A stretch of DNA of 64,000 bases, taken from NCBI GenBank assembly GCA_964555295.1, contig CAZKRL010000003.1, positions 1 to 64,000 of the forward strand, read 5' to 3'. Positions within the stretch are counted from its first letter, which is position 1. The number at the start of each line of letters is the position of its first letter. Made by a program: the position numbers and the translations under genes. Of the stretch, positions 10,301-19,079 are shown piece after piece. This DNA comes from CAZKRL01 sp964555295. Its GTDB lineage: Bacteria > Bacteroidota > Bacteroidia > Flavobacteriales_D > Sanyastnellaceae. Below the pieces are notes generated by a model. It saw only the letters and a list, made by a program, of their open reading frames with translations. It did not search any database and had not been told where the DNA came from.

Positions 10301-10381
10301 GCGACTGTGGTATCAGCGCGCGACAATCAATCGGGTAATGATCGTTGGATCACTAAATATTTGAAACGAAATATTTCCTGA
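7328..10381 (+). CDS. dnaE2: Error-prone DNA polymerase III alpha subunit (DnaE2-like)
   Basis: 1017 residues with a GTG start 8 bases after dinB. It has a PHP domain (1-70), the C-family polymerase core and an OB-fold near the end (about 890-980). Catalytic Asp residues are visible in PDFDIDFSW (two) and KLDILSQRGL (third), so the polymerase site is intact; YVGRGSGANS and FAKGHSASYA are also typical. The PHP metal site looks damaged: the usual HxH is NNH and TDH is TDI, so proofreading by PHP is unlikely. At about 1000 residues it is shorter than replicative DnaE (about 1160-1450), consistent with the DnaE2 branch. Pairing with dinB suggests damage-tolerant synthesis. A second replicative dnaE is expected elsewhere in the genome. 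Confidence 0.9.
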   Translation: MLNNHTYYSLGYGAMSTEELVEELSQRALGAAVITDINSTAGVIEFARLAEKSGMKPVVGVDFRKDIDQQFVALAKNQDGFSEINEQLSAFLSGRIEMPQRIPVSDNYFTIIPFEKAVHMFSSVDELLHHEFIGVSMTDLNRFRFSKFKNRHQKIVWAQPFTFRNKRDFNIHRLLRAIHKNTLLSKLEPSEQASNEDHLAQDFRQKLGELELHWLVDNAENILTQCSIDFDFHGTLHKNQLHFGKSAEADYELLENLARNGVMERFKNPGPAVWERLEKELRIIREMNFVSYFLINWDIVNYARSKGYFYVGRGSGANSIVAYLLRITDVDPLELDLYFERFINLFRKSPPDFDIDFSWKDREDVTQYIFSRHQNVALLGAVNTYQYAAVIRELGKVFGLPKHEIDALVDGKIPLGQSDDLHRLVVKYGGWLKNFPHYISIHSAGIVITERPVSYYGATFLPPKGFPTTQFDMYQAEDIRINKLDILSQRGLAKIKDAVNMIREKEGDLSFDIHDIERFKNDDRCNALLRNAQAVGCFYVESPAMRMLLRKLQTHNYLGLVAASSVIRPGVSSSGMMRQFILRERIPERRQDAPPSLMKLMPETHGVMVYQEDVIKVAHEFAGLSLAEADVLRRGMSGKFRGREEFDNARQKFLEGGVANGHTKSMVEDVWRQVESFAGYAFAKGHSASYAVESYQCLFLKAYYPLEFMTAAINNDGGFYRTEIYVHEARKCGANILSPCVQESDRHAVLKGRDLYLGFSSIKSLDTHIAERIVRQRLQSRFNDVDDFLERVHPGLEQMILLIRAGALQSFGLGKKELLWHAHTRLTKAPQDEMQTSMFRTEVKTYQLPALEHHRLEDAYDELELLGFPLGSPFEWMDPDAVQSIVDLGIPIATAEQLPNIIGCEVIVLGYRVTLKPTTTTGGKSMYFGTFLDMNGDFLDTVHFPGAAEKFSIQGWGIFWLRGKVSEEFDVITVEVSSAGRVKLLPDPRHSATVVSARDNQSGNDRWITKYLKRNIS

Positions 10382-10386
10382 TCTAC

Positions 10387-10704
10387 CTACTTGCTACGAA
10401 GAAACCCGAAATAATTCTTACCGATTATACGACCCAAAACATGAACGTATATCATACATAGTATGGGTAGAATGATAACGACAAGCTTGTTATACTGCCA
10501 AGCCGATTGAAATTCGAAATGAATTGCATGTTGAACGGCACGTGTAAGACCGCAACCAGGGCATTCAAAATTCAAGAATCGTTTAGAGGGACAAATGGCT
10601 GTTCCGCTATCAAAGAAAGTTGCCGGTTGAATGAGTAAAAACAAAGGCAGGGCAAGCCAAACTACCAGTCCGATTATTGTGTACGTTTTTTTAAACCCAA
10701 TCAA
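10387..10704 (-). CDS. DUF2752 family membrane protein
   Basis: 105 residues. Two hydrophobic segments (about 8-28 and 72-94) enclose a loop with ECPGCGLTRAV, the hallmark CPxCGxTR motif of DUF2752. The two cysteines could bind a metal or form a disulfide, but the family has no assigned biochemical function. The gene is convergent with the dnaE2-like gene (5 bases apart) and lies 26 bases downstream of nrdA on the same strand, so it may be read through from nrdA. Functional connection to nucleotide reduction is not implied by anything else in the sequence. Confidence 0.8.
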   Translation of the reverse strand: MIGFKKTYTIIGLVVWLALPLFLLIQPATFFDSGTAICPSKRFLNFECPGCGLTRAVQHAIHFEFQSAWQYNKLVVIILPILCMIYVHVLGRIIGKNYFGFLRSK

Positions 10705-10730
10705 TAATGCTCCTTAGAAATAAATCGTTC

Positions 10731-13142
10731 CTATCCGCTACACATTTCACAAGAATCAGGATTATCCAGTGAGCATGCAATGGCGGCTTGCGCGGTCATC
10801 TGATCCGTTGTGACGGGTGTAATATCTGCGGCAATGGCAGCAGATTGTGTTTCTGTGGCAAGCTCAGGTTTTTCCACTTTATATTTCTGATCAACCGTGA
10901 ACTTGATTGCATCCGTAGCCGCCTTGGTGCGCAGGTAGTACATGCCCGTTTTCAATCCACGCTCCCAAGCGTAAAAATGCATGGAAGATAGCTTACCAAA
11001 ATTCGGGCTTTCCATAAATACATTGAGCGACTGACTTTGACAGATGAATGCTCCGCGATCTGCCGCCATTTCAATGATGGCTTTCTGCGACAACTCCCAA
11101 GCTGTCTTATACAACGCCCGCAGATTCTCTGGAATCTCATTGATGCGCTGCACCGAACCATTCGCTGCAATGAGTTTGTTTTTCAAATCATCATTCCATA
11201 GACCAAGACTTACAAGGTCTTTCAATAGATGTTTATTAACGATAATGTATTCTCCGGCCAATACTCGGCGGGTATATATATTGCTCGTATAGGGCTCAAA
11301 ACACTCGTTATTACCTAGGATTTGCGCAGTGCTTGCCGTTGGCATTGGTGCCAGTAGCAGCGAGTTTCGCATACCGTGCGTTTTGATTTCATCTTTCAAC
11401 ACATCCCACTCCCAGCGACTCGATGGTGCAATTTCCCACATGTCGAATTGCAAAATGCCTTTGCTCGCTGGAGATCCCGCAAAGGTTTCGTAGGTGCCAT
11501 CCCGCTTTGCCAGGTCTTTAGACGCTGTGCATGCAGCATAGTAAATCGTTTCAAATACATCCTTGTTGAGCTGGCGCGCTTCCGCACTATCGAATGGAAA
11601 GCGCATCAGAATAAAGGCGTCTGCCAAACCCTGAACACCAATGCCGATGGGTCGGTGGCGCATATTGCTACGCTTTGTCTCAGGCACCGGATAGTAGTTA
11701 CCATCAATGATTTTGTTCAAGTTGATGGTAAGCTGATATGCTACCTCGAAAAGTTTATTATGATCAAACTCTCCATCTTTTACAAACTTGGGTAGTGCAA
11801 TAGAACCGAGGTTACAAACCGCAATCTCGTCGGCTGAAGTATACTCAATGATTTCGGTGCACAGATTCGAACTCTTGATTGTGCCCAAATTCTGTTGATT
11901 ACTCTTGCTATTTGCGGCATCCTTGTAAAGCATGTACGGAGTGCCAGTTTCAATCTGTGATTCCAGAATTTTGAACCAGAGATCCTGGGCTTTGATGGTT
12001 TGGCGGCCTTTGCCTTCTGCCTCGTAACGCTCGTAAAGGGCTTCAAATTCTGCACCCCAGCAATCGCTGAGTCCGGGGCATTCATTAGGGCACATTAACG
12101 TCCACTCACCGTCTGCTTTCACCCGCTTCATAAACAAATCAGGAATCCATAAAGCGTAGAATAAATCTCTGGCCCTGGCTTCTTCCTTGCCATGATTTTT
12201 CTTGAGATCGAGGAAATCATATACATCCGCGTGCCATGGTTCGAGATAAATAGCGAAAGAACCTTTGCGCTTGCCTCCTCCCTGATCCACATATCGAGCC
12301 GTATCATTGAACACCTTCAACATTGGAACAATTCCATTGCTGGTGCCATTTGTGCCCTTGATGTAAGAACCCTTTGCGCGAACATTATGAATGCTAAGAC
12401 CAATACCGCCTGCGCTCTGAGAAATCATTGCGGTTTGTTTCAGTGTGTTGTAGATGCCTTCGATACTATCCGACTGCATCTGCAACAAAAAGCATGAACT
12501 CATCTGTGGTTTGGGAGTTCCAGCATTGAATAAAGTTGGTGTTGCATGGGTAAACCATCCTTCGCTGAGCATATTGTAGGTCTTGATAACCTCCGCAATA
12601 TCCTCCTTGTGTATTCCGACAGCGACGCGCATAAACAATTGTTGCGGACGCTCAGCCACTTTTCCATCAAGCTTCAATAGATAGGATCGTTCGAGGGTTT
12701 TAAATCCGAAGTAATCGAAATGAAAATCCCTGTCATAGATAATCGTACTATCCAGAATTGGCGCATTCTCAATAATCACCTTATACACGTCTTCAGCTAT
12801 CAGACCTGCATTCGCTCCGGTTTTCGGATCAATGTAATAATACAAATCCGCCATCACCTGACTAAACGCCTTCTTGGTATTCTTGTGTAGATTACTCACA
12901 GCGATGCGCGATGCAAGTAGCGCATAATCGGGATGCGTGGTGGTATTGGTGGCCGCGATTTCAGCCGCTAGATTATCAAGCTCACTGGTAGTAACTCCGT
13001 CGTAAACCCCCTCGATAACCTTCATGGCTATCTTCACCGAATCCACTATCGGGCTCAATCCATAGCACAGCTTACCAATTCTTGCCGTAATCTTATCAAA
13101 CTTAACGGTCTCTTTGTGTCCGTCTCTCTTTACTACAAACAT
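10731..13142 (-). CDS. nrdA: Ribonucleoside-diphosphate reductase, class Ia alpha subunit
   Basis: 803 residues. It reduces ribonucleoside diphosphates to deoxy forms together with NrdB. The N-terminus is an ATP-cone (VVKRDGHKETVKFDKI), the allosteric activity site. Active-site cysteines are seen in SSCFLLQM (first of the redox pair), NLCTEI (thiyl radical Cys) and AVCNLGSIAL (second of the pair). The C-terminal tail SCEMCSG carries the CxxC that relays electrons from thioredoxin or glutaredoxin. Length and motifs fit class Ia. Its partner nrdB lies upstream on the same strand, but 258 bases and a probable terminator separate them, so nrdA likely has its own promoter, in a region with two DnaA-box-like sites. 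Confidence 0.95.
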   Translation of the reverse strand: MFVVKRDGHKETVKFDKITARIGKLCYGLSPIVDSVKIAMKVIEGVYDGVTTSELDNLAAEIAATNTTTHPDYALLASRIAVSNLHKNTKKAFSQVMADLYYYIDPKTGANAGLIAEDVYKVIIENAPILDSTIIYDRDFHFDYFGFKTLERSYLLKLDGKVAERPQQLFMRVAVGIHKEDIAEVIKTYNMLSEGWFTHATPTLFNAGTPKPQMSSCFLLQMQSDSIEGIYNTLKQTAMISQSAGGIGLSIHNVRAKGSYIKGTNGTSNGIVPMLKVFNDTARYVDQGGGKRKGSFAIYLEPWHADVYDFLDLKKNHGKEEARARDLFYALWIPDLFMKRVKADGEWTLMCPNECPGLSDCWGAEFEALYERYEAEGKGRQTIKAQDLWFKILESQIETGTPYMLYKDAANSKSNQQNLGTIKSSNLCTEIIEYTSADEIAVCNLGSIALPKFVKDGEFDHNKLFEVAYQLTINLNKIIDGNYYPVPETKRSNMRHRPIGIGVQGLADAFILMRFPFDSAEARQLNKDVFETIYYAACTASKDLAKRDGTYETFAGSPASKGILQFDMWEIAPSSRWEWDVLKDEIKTHGMRNSLLLAPMPTASTAQILGNNECFEPYTSNIYTRRVLAGEYIIVNKHLLKDLVSLGLWNDDLKNKLIAANGSVQRINEIPENLRALYKTAWELSQKAIIEMAADRGAFICQSQSLNVFMESPNFGKLSSMHFYAWERGLKTGMYYLRTKAATDAIKFTVDQKYKVEKPELATETQSAAIAADITPVTTDQMTAQAAIACSLDNPDSCEMCSG

Positions 13143-13313
13143 GCAACTTCAGTTTTAAAATTTTACTTCCTGCAAATCATTTGATCACGGCTGATCTGCA
13201 TTGCCGTTTTGGTTAGGTTCTCCGAGGGTCAAAATTTTACCGACGAAGTGGTCTGCAATTACGACCATCGAATCACCATTTGTCAAAGCGGAAAAGTCTA
13301 TGTTTTGAAAAAC

Positions 13314-13332
13314 TCATCCACAATTTTCCACA
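13314..13332 (+). promoter_or_regulatory. Two DnaA-box-like 9-mers upstream of nrdA
   Basis: TCATCCACA (13314-13322) and TTTTCCACA (13324-13332) each differ by one base from the DnaA box TTATCCACA. They lie head to tail with a 1-bp gap, one helical turn apart, about 170-190 bases upstream of the nrdA start. In Escherichia coli, DnaA binding upstream of nrdAB regulates its transcription (established). A similar role here is inference; chance matches in AT-rich DNA are possible. Confidence 0.35.
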
Positions 13333-13369
13333 TCTAAAAAAAATGAAAACTATTGCTTGACAGATGGCA

Positions 13370-13401
13370 AAAAAAAATTATACGAACCGTCGATTGTTCG
13401 T
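13370..13401 (-). terminator. Probable intrinsic terminator of nrdB
   Basis: On the minus strand, ACGAAC and GTTCGT form a six-pair stem with an eight-base loop, starting at the nrdB stop codon, and are followed by ATAATTTTTTTTT. The stem is short but the T-tract is strong. It would separate nrdB from nrdA transcription. Confidence 0.5.
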
Positions 13402-14423
13402 CAGAAGTCCTCGTCGAGCTTAAAGGTCTGCTTATCCTTATCCGCCATTACACCCGCCTTTTGATACTCCCCTACTCGCTTCTCAAAGAAGTTGGTTTTG
13501 CCTTGCAGAGAGATCATTTCCATGAAATCAAATGGGTTAGGCTTGTTGTATACCTTTTCATTGCCCAATTCTACCAGCAGACGGTCAGCAACAAATTCAA
13601 TGTATTGCGACATGAGCTCACTGTTCATACCTATCAGCTTTACAGGCAAGGCGTCAATAATGAACTCCTTTTCGATTTCTACCGCATTGATAATAATATC
13701 ACGAATCCGGTCCTTGGACAATTTCTCCACGATGTGGCGCGTGTAGAGCAAACATGCAAAATCGCAATGCAACCCCTCATCGCGGCTGATAAGCTCGTTT
13801 GAAAATGTGAGGCCCGGCATCAGACCTCGCTTCTTCAACCAGAAAATACTGCAAAACGAACCACTGAAGAATATCCCCTCTACCGCAGCAAAAGCGACCA
13901 ACCGCTCAGCGAAGTTTCCATTCTTGATCCATCGCAATGCCCAATCGGCCTTCTTGCGAACACAGTCCAAATTTTCAATCGCCTTGAACAAGTAGTTCTT
14001 GTCGCGCGTATCCTTAATATAAGTATCAATAAGCAGACTATAGGTTTCACTATGGATATTCTCCATCATGATTTGAAAACCATAGAAAAACTTCGCCTCG
14101 GTGTACTGTACTTCTCGCACAAAATTCTCTGCGAGGTTTTCATTCACAATACCATCACTGGCGGCGAAGAAGGCAAGCACATGCTTTATAAAATGCCGCT
14201 CGTCATCGTTCAACTTACCATTCCAATCCACCAAATCTGCCTCCAAATCAATTTCTTCGGCAGTCCAAAAATTCGCCTCGCTCTTTTTATAAAAATGCCA
14301 GATGTCCTGGTGAACAATTGGAAATAGCACAAACCGATCCGGGTTATCCTTAAGAATGGGCTCTATAAAGGCGCTGTTCATCTCCGTTGAATTCAGTGTT
14401 GTTGTATCTGCTTCGGTAGACAT
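13401..14423 (-). CDS. nrdB: Ribonucleoside-diphosphate reductase, class Ia beta subunit
   Basis: 340 residues. This subunit houses the diiron-tyrosyl radical cofactor. The ligand pattern is visible: EEIDLEAD (Asp59), Glu90s region in the second helix, and ENIHSETY with Glu121, His124 and the radical Tyr128, matching E. coli Glu115, His118 and Tyr122. A second EKE/ExxH pair lies in the C-terminal half (DEGLHCDF). The presence of the Tyr argues for classical class Ia rather than Ic. Its C-terminus (KLDEDF) is the peptide that docks on NrdA. It is transcribed ahead of nrdA, with a probable terminator between them, and is divergent from secA. Confidence 0.95.
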   Translation of the reverse strand: MSTEADTTTLNSTEMNSAFIEPILKDNPDRFVLFPIVHQDIWHFYKKSEANFWTAEEIDLEADLVDWNGKLNDDERHFIKHVLAFFAASDGIVNENLAENFVREVQYTEAKFFYGFQIMMENIHSETYSLLIDTYIKDTRDKNYLFKAIENLDCVRKKADWALRWIKNGNFAERLVAFAAVEGIFFSGSFCSIFWLKKRGLMPGLTFSNELISRDEGLHCDFACLLYTRHIVEKLSKDRIRDIIINAVEIEKEFIIDALPVKLIGMNSELMSQYIEFVADRLLVELGNEKVYNKPNPFDFMEMISLQGKTNFFEKRVGEYQKAGVMADKDKQTFKLDEDF

Positions 14424-14633
14424 TTTTAAAATTTTGTGTGGTTAGTTTTATGTAGGACGTCAAAGGTGTCTTCGAGTTTTGTTGGAAATCAAAATAAAGA
14501 ATTCACATCAGAGCGATTTTTTTAACAACCACAGATTTTTCAGGCATTTCAGAGGCATGTGAACATCTTGATGATAAAATGCAATGCTGTGTGACCGCAC
14601 TTGTTTGTATGCGACTCTTCCACAGTGATGTTC

Positions 14634-14641
14634 TACATTTG
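14634..14641 (+). promoter_or_regulatory. -7 promoter element for secA
   Basis: TACATTTG matches the Bacteroidota TAnnTTTG -7 element exactly, 38 bases before the secA start. A TTTG at 14604-14607 could be the -33 element, though the 26-base spacer is longer than usual. No other good match lies between nrdB and secA. Confidence 0.45.
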
Positions 14642-14679
14642 CCCACCGGAAATTATGTCCCGGTCCATATACGAATTCT

Positions 14680-17600
14680 ATGATTTCAGCATTTCAAAAA
14701 GTACTTAAGAAACTTCTGGGAGATAAATCCAGCAAAGACTTAGCAGCGGTGATGCCCGTAGTTAACGCCGTCAATGCTGCAAGAAGCGAGTTCAAACATC
14801 TCAGCGCCGATGACTTGCGGGAAAAGGTAAACGGCCTTCGCAGCAAAATCAGTGAAGGTCTGAGTGAGTATGAAAGACAGATAGAAAGCACCAAACAAGA
14901 GGCCGAAGCCCTGCCACATACGGAGCTTGAACAAAAAGAGAGATTATATACCGAAGTGGATCGACTCATGACCGAATCGAATCAGGCGATTGAAAAAGTG
15001 CTCGAGGAAATTCTCCCGGAGGCGTTTGCTCTCGTGGTGGAAACCGCCTCGCGCTTCAAGGAAAACGAAGTGATTGAGGTCATCGCCACTGAACACGACA
15101 GAAATCTTTCAGCCGCAGGCCGCGATTATGTTGAAATCAAAGGCGACAAAGCGTATTGGAAAAACTCCTGGTCGGCCGCGGGAAATCGCATCGTATGGGA
15201 TATGGCACACTACGACGTGCAACTCATCGGCGGTATTGCACTGCACCGAGGAAAAGTGGCAGAAATGGCCACCGGTGAAGGAAAGACACTCGTTGCTACC
15301 CTCCCCGTATTTCTCAATGCCCTCGCTGGCAGAGGCGTGCACGTGGTTACCGTAAATGACTATCTCGCACGAAGAGACTCTGAATGGATGGGCCCACTTT
15401 ACGAATTTCATGGGCTCACCGTGGATTGTATCGATAAACATCAGCCCAATAGCCCGGGCAGAAGAAACGCCTACCAGGCCTCCATCACTTTTGGAACGAA
15501 TAATGAATTTGGTTTCGATTACCTGCGCGACAACATGTCGGTAGAATCAGGACAGCTCGTGCAACGCAAACACCATTTCGCTATTGTAGATGAAGTAGAC
15601 AGCGTACTTATTGATGAAGCTCGTACTCCGCTCATCATATCGGGGCCAACGCCAAAAGGTGATGATCAGGAATTCGACAACTTCAAACCGAAAGTTCAGT
15701 TGTTGGTCAACGCACAAAAAGCTGCTGTCAATGATTTTCTGGTGGTCGCTAAAAAACGACTCATGCCCGAGAATGGAGTGTCCGTTTCCAAGGATGAGCT
15801 GCAAGAGGGAAACATGGCTTTACTGCGCGCATATCGTGGACTTCCCCGAACCAAACCGCTGATTAAGTTCTTGAGCGAGGAAGGAATGAAGGCGCAGCTT
15901 CTCAAAACCGAGGGCCAGTATCTTCAAGATAATCAGCGAGAAATGCCGAAGGTAGATCAGGAGCTGTTCTTTGTTATCGACGAAAAGAACAAACAGGTAG
16001 AACTCACCGAGAAGGGAATACAGCTTATCTCAGCAAATATGTCTGACGAAAAATTCTTCCTTCTTCCCGACCTCGGAAGCGAACTGGCGGAGATTGAGAA
16101 TAGCGCAGACAATGCAGAAGAAAAGCTTCGCAAGAAAGATGACCTGATGCGCGATTATGCGCTGAAAGGAGAACGCATTCATACGGTGCAGCAATTGTTG
16201 AAAGCCTACGCGCTTTTTGAAAAGGATGTTGACTACGTGGTGATTGAGAACAAGGTAAAAATCGTTGACGAACAAACCGGTCGTATCATGGAAGGCCGCC
16301 GTTATTCAGATGGATTACATCAAGCTATTGAAGCCAAAGAAAATGTGAGGGTTGAGGCAGCCACTCAAACCTATGCCACCATTACACTGCAGAATTATTT
16401 CCGTATGTATCACAAACTGGCCGGTATGACTGGTACAGCTGAAACAGAAGCCGGTGAATTGTGGAGTATCTACAAACTCGACGTAATGGTGATTCCCACC
16501 AATAGAGCCATATCACGCAAGGACATGGAAGATAAAATCTACAAGACCAAGCGTGAAAAATACAATGCAGTGATTGACGAAATTGCTGAATTGCGCAATG
16601 CAGGTAGGCCGGTGCTCGTGGGTACCACGACCGTGGAAGTTTCAGAACTTCTCTCGAAAATGCTCAGCAGAAAAGGGGTTGATCACCAAGTATTGAACGC
16701 CAAACTCCACCAGAAAGAAGCAGATATTGTTGCCTTTGCAGGTAAAGCCGGCACGGTGACTATCGCTACGAACATGGCGGGAAGAGGTACTGATATCAAG
16801 TTAGGGCCTGGTGTGAAAGATGCCGGCGGTCTTGCTATCATCGGAACAGAACGACATGACTCGCGTCGCGTTGACCGTCAGCTCAGAGGTCGCGCCGGGC
16901 GGCAAGGTGACCCCGGATCATCTCAATTCTATGTATCACTTGAAGACGATCTCATGCGCCTATTCGGTTCTGATCGCATCGCCAAAATGATGGACCGGCT
17001 GGGTTTGAAGGAAGGAGAAGTGATTCAACACAGCATGATTACCTCAAGTATTGAACGCGCTCAGAAGAAGGTTGAAGAAAACAACTTTGGGATTCGAAAG
17101 CGTTTGTTAGAATATGACGACGTGATGAACTCGCAGCGTGAGGTGGTATACAAACGGCGCAAACACGCGCTTTTCGGAGAGCGTCTCACTCTGGATATCG
17201 ACAACATGTTCTACGACCTTTGCGCCACGGCGTGTGAAAACAACCATGCCATGAAGCAATACGAGAATTATCGTATGGATTTGTTGCGCATGTTCGGAAT
17301 CGATGCGCCCTTATCTGCCGATGATTTCAACCGTATTAAGCTAGATGATTTGATACAGCAGACATATGCTGAGGTTAGCGCAAAATACAATCAGAGAATA
17401 CAAAGCATCAGGGCAGAAGCATTTCCTGTCATTAAGAACATTTACGAAAACAACACGCAAGGTTATACCAATGTAGCTGTACCCTTCAGCGACATGCGCA
17501 AAACCATTCAAGTGGGCGTAAATCTTGAGCGCGCATATCAATCACAGGGAATGGAAATCATTGACGCGCTTCAGAAAGGAATTACCCTCGCCATCATTGA

Positions 17601-18072
17601 TCACAACTGGAAACAGCATTTGCGCGACATGGATGATCTGCGAAGCAATGTTCAATTTGCCTCACACGAGCAGAAAGACCCGCTGCTGATTTATAAGCTC
17701 GAAAGTTTCAACTTGTTCAGAAACCTATTGTATCGTATGAATAGTGAGCTTGCGTCATTTCTGATGCACGCCTCGCTTCCTCAAACGCAGCCGCAACCCA
17801 TGAGACAAGCTGCACCGCGGGCAGAACAACCTCGCGTAAGCACCAGCAAAGCCGAGTCTATGAATCTACAACAGAGAGTAGCCGCAACATCCAGTCATGT
17901 GCAACCCCCACTGGGGCCACCCCCAAAAGTTGAGCCCGTGCGTGTAGAAAAAACCCTCGGCAGAAATGAACCTTGTCCATGCGGCAGTGGCAAAAAATTC
18001 AAAGCTTGTCATGGAGCTGCATCCGATTTGGGAAAAGCGGGAGATTCTTTTACCTCAAACTTCAAAAAATAA
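14680..18072 (+). CDS. secA: Preprotein translocase ATPase SecA
   Basis: 1130 residues. This is the motor that drives unfolded preproteins through SecYEG. Walker A is MATGEGKT (about residues 204-211), VNDYLARRDSEWMG follows, and the DEVDS box marks Walker B. An insertion of about 150-200 residues after GPTPKGDD (about 325-500) is typical of Bacteroidota SecA and explains the length above the roughly 900 residues of E. coli SecA. NMAGRGTDI and the helicase-like second nucleotide domain, then the scaffold and wing, are intact. The C-terminus has a proline-rich linker and the zinc SEC-C motif NEPCPCGSGKKFKACHG. The gene is divergent from nrdB and leads a plus-strand run with lpxD and others. 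It serves the periplasmic step for all T9SS and lipoprotein cargo in the window. Confidence 0.97.
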   Translation: MISAFQKVLKKLLGDKSSKDLAAVMPVVNAVNAARSEFKHLSADDLREKVNGLRSKISEGLSEYERQIESTKQEAEALPHTELEQKERLYTEVDRLMTESNQAIEKVLEEILPEAFALVVETASRFKENEVIEVIATEHDRNLSAAGRDYVEIKGDKAYWKNSWSAAGNRIVWDMAHYDVQLIGGIALHRGKVAEMATGEGKTLVATLPVFLNALAGRGVHVVTVNDYLARRDSEWMGPLYEFHGLTVDCIDKHQPNSPGRRNAYQASITFGTNNEFGFDYLRDNMSVESGQLVQRKHHFAIVDEVDSVLIDEARTPLIISGPTPKGDDQEFDNFKPKVQLLVNAQKAAVNDFLVVAKKRLMPENGVSVSKDELQEGNMALLRAYRGLPRTKPLIKFLSEEGMKAQLLKTEGQYLQDNQREMPKVDQELFFVIDEKNKQVELTEKGIQLISANMSDEKFFLLPDLGSELAEIENSADNAEEKLRKKDDLMRDYALKGERIHTVQQLLKAYALFEKDVDYVVIENKVKIVDEQTGRIMEGRRYSDGLHQAIEAKENVRVEAATQTYATITLQNYFRMYHKLAGMTGTAETEAGELWSIYKLDVMVIPTNRAISRKDMEDKIYKTKREKYNAVIDEIAELRNAGRPVLVGTTTVEVSELLSKMLSRKGVDHQVLNAKLHQKEADIVAFAGKAGTVTIATNMAGRGTDIKLGPGVKDAGGLAIIGTERHDSRRVDRQLRGRAGRQGDPGSSQFYVSLEDDLMRLFGSDRIAKMMDRLGLKEGEVIQHSMITSSIERAQKKVEENNFGIRKRLLEYDDVMNSQREVVYKRRKHALFGERLTLDIDNMFYDLCATACENNHAMKQYENYRMDLLRMFGIDAPLSADDFNRIKLDDLIQQTYAEVSAKYNQRIQSIRAEAFPVIKNIYENNTQGYTNVAVPFSDMRKTIQVGVNLERAYQSQGMEIIDALQKGITLAIIDHNWKQHLRDMDDLRSNVQFASHEQKDPLLIYKLESFNLFRNLLYRMNSELASFLMHASLPQTQPQPMRQAAPRAEQPRVSTSKAESMNLQQRVAATSSHVQPPLGPPPKVEPVRVEKTLGRNEPCPCGSGKKFKACHGAASDLGKAGDSFTSNFKK

Positions 18073-18119
18073 TAGTGCCATTTTTCTGAATGTAAGTCCA
18101 TAGAACTGCTAATAATCAT

Positions 18120-19046
18120 ATGAAAATTTCACCTCCACAATCATTGAAAGACGTTGCGGCAATTATCAAAAGCACAACTTCAGGAAACGAAAATCATATG
18201 ATATATGGAATCAATGAAATTCATCGCGTTGAACACGGAGATTTGGTTTTCGTTGACCACCCCAAATACTACGAAACAGCGCTAAAATCAGCAGCAACGA
18301 CAATTTTAATCAATCAAAGAGTGGATTGTCCTCAGGGCAAAGCCCTTATTTTCTCCGATGACCCTTGCAGAGATTTCAACGTTTTGCTCAGACATTTTTG
18401 TGAACCCAAGCCATGGCCTAATAGTAGGCAAGAGTTTGATAATACAATAGTTCACCCAACTGCAGTTATAGGAAATGATGTGAAAATCGGCACCGGTTGC
18501 ATTATTCACCCCGGAGTGGTTTTATACGACCGTGTAAAAATTGGCGATCATTGTATTATTCATGCCAATAGTGTTATTGGAAGCGATGCTTTTTATTACA
18601 AATCCCGGGGCACTCATCGCGATAAGATGTACACAGCCGGTGGGGTAAATATTGGCAATCACGTGGAAATCGGTGCTGGATGTACGATTGATAGTGGACT
18701 AACCGCCGATACGATAATTGGAGATCACTGCAAACTCGATAATCATGTGCATGTGGGTCACGACACAATGATCGGTCGCAATTGTCTTTTCGCCGCCCAG
18801 GTGGGTATTGCAGGGTGCGTGGTGATTGAAGATGATGTAATTCTCTGGGGTCAGGTCGGTGTTCCAAGTGATATTCATATCGGCAAAGCAGCAATTGTAT
18901 TGGGCCAGAGCGGAATAACCAAAGATCTTGTTGGTGGAAAAACCTACTTCGGCAGCCCTGCTGAGGAGGCCAGGAATAAATACCGCGAACTCGCTCTGAT
19001 CAGAAAACTCCCCGAAATAGCCGCCCAATGGGAAAGAATAAAATAA
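18120..19046 (+). CDS. lpxD: UDP-3-O-acylglucosamine N-acyltransferase-like protein (LpxD family)
   Basis: 308 residues. The N-terminal UDP-sugar-binding-like domain (1-100) precedes a left-handed beta helix of hexapeptide repeats (about 110-265, for example VIGNDVKIGTGCIIHPG). The motif NHVHVGHDTMIG carries the His that acts as general base in LpxD. The expected reaction is N-acylation of the glucosamine unit in lipid A synthesis. Bacteroidota often have two LpxD-like genes, one of them fused or grouped with lpxC, and this one stands apart from the other lipid A genes. It may therefore be a paralogue with a different acceptor; I hold the family firmly and the exact substrate loosely. It starts 47 bases after secA. 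Confidence 0.8.
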   Translation: MKISPPQSLKDVAAIIKSTTSGNENHMIYGINEIHRVEHGDLVFVDHPKYYETALKSAATTILINQRVDCPQGKALIFSDDPCRDFNVLLRHFCEPKPWPNSRQEFDNTIVHPTAVIGNDVKIGTGCIIHPGVVLYDRVKIGDHCIIHANSVIGSDAFYYKSRGTHRDKMYTAGGVNIGNHVEIGAGCTIDSGLTADTIIGDHCKLDNHVHVGHDTMIGRNCLFAAQVGIAGCVVIEDDVILWGQVGVPSDIHIGKAAIVLGQSGITKDLVGGKTYFGSPAEEARNKYRELALIRKLPEIAAQWERIK

Positions 19047-19079
19047 TGTGAATCCACCAGATTTGATATTGGCTTCGTA

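Noticed and set aside
13143..13400. nrdA-nrdB gap as a replication origin
   Set aside because: Only two imperfect DnaA boxes and no cluster of sites, AT-rich unwinding region or dnaA/dnaN gene; a promoter role is simpler.
14424..14679. tRNA or small RNA in the nrdB-secA gap
   Set aside because: No cloverleaf arms or TTCGA-type T-loop seen; the same check of the other intergenic gaps also found none.
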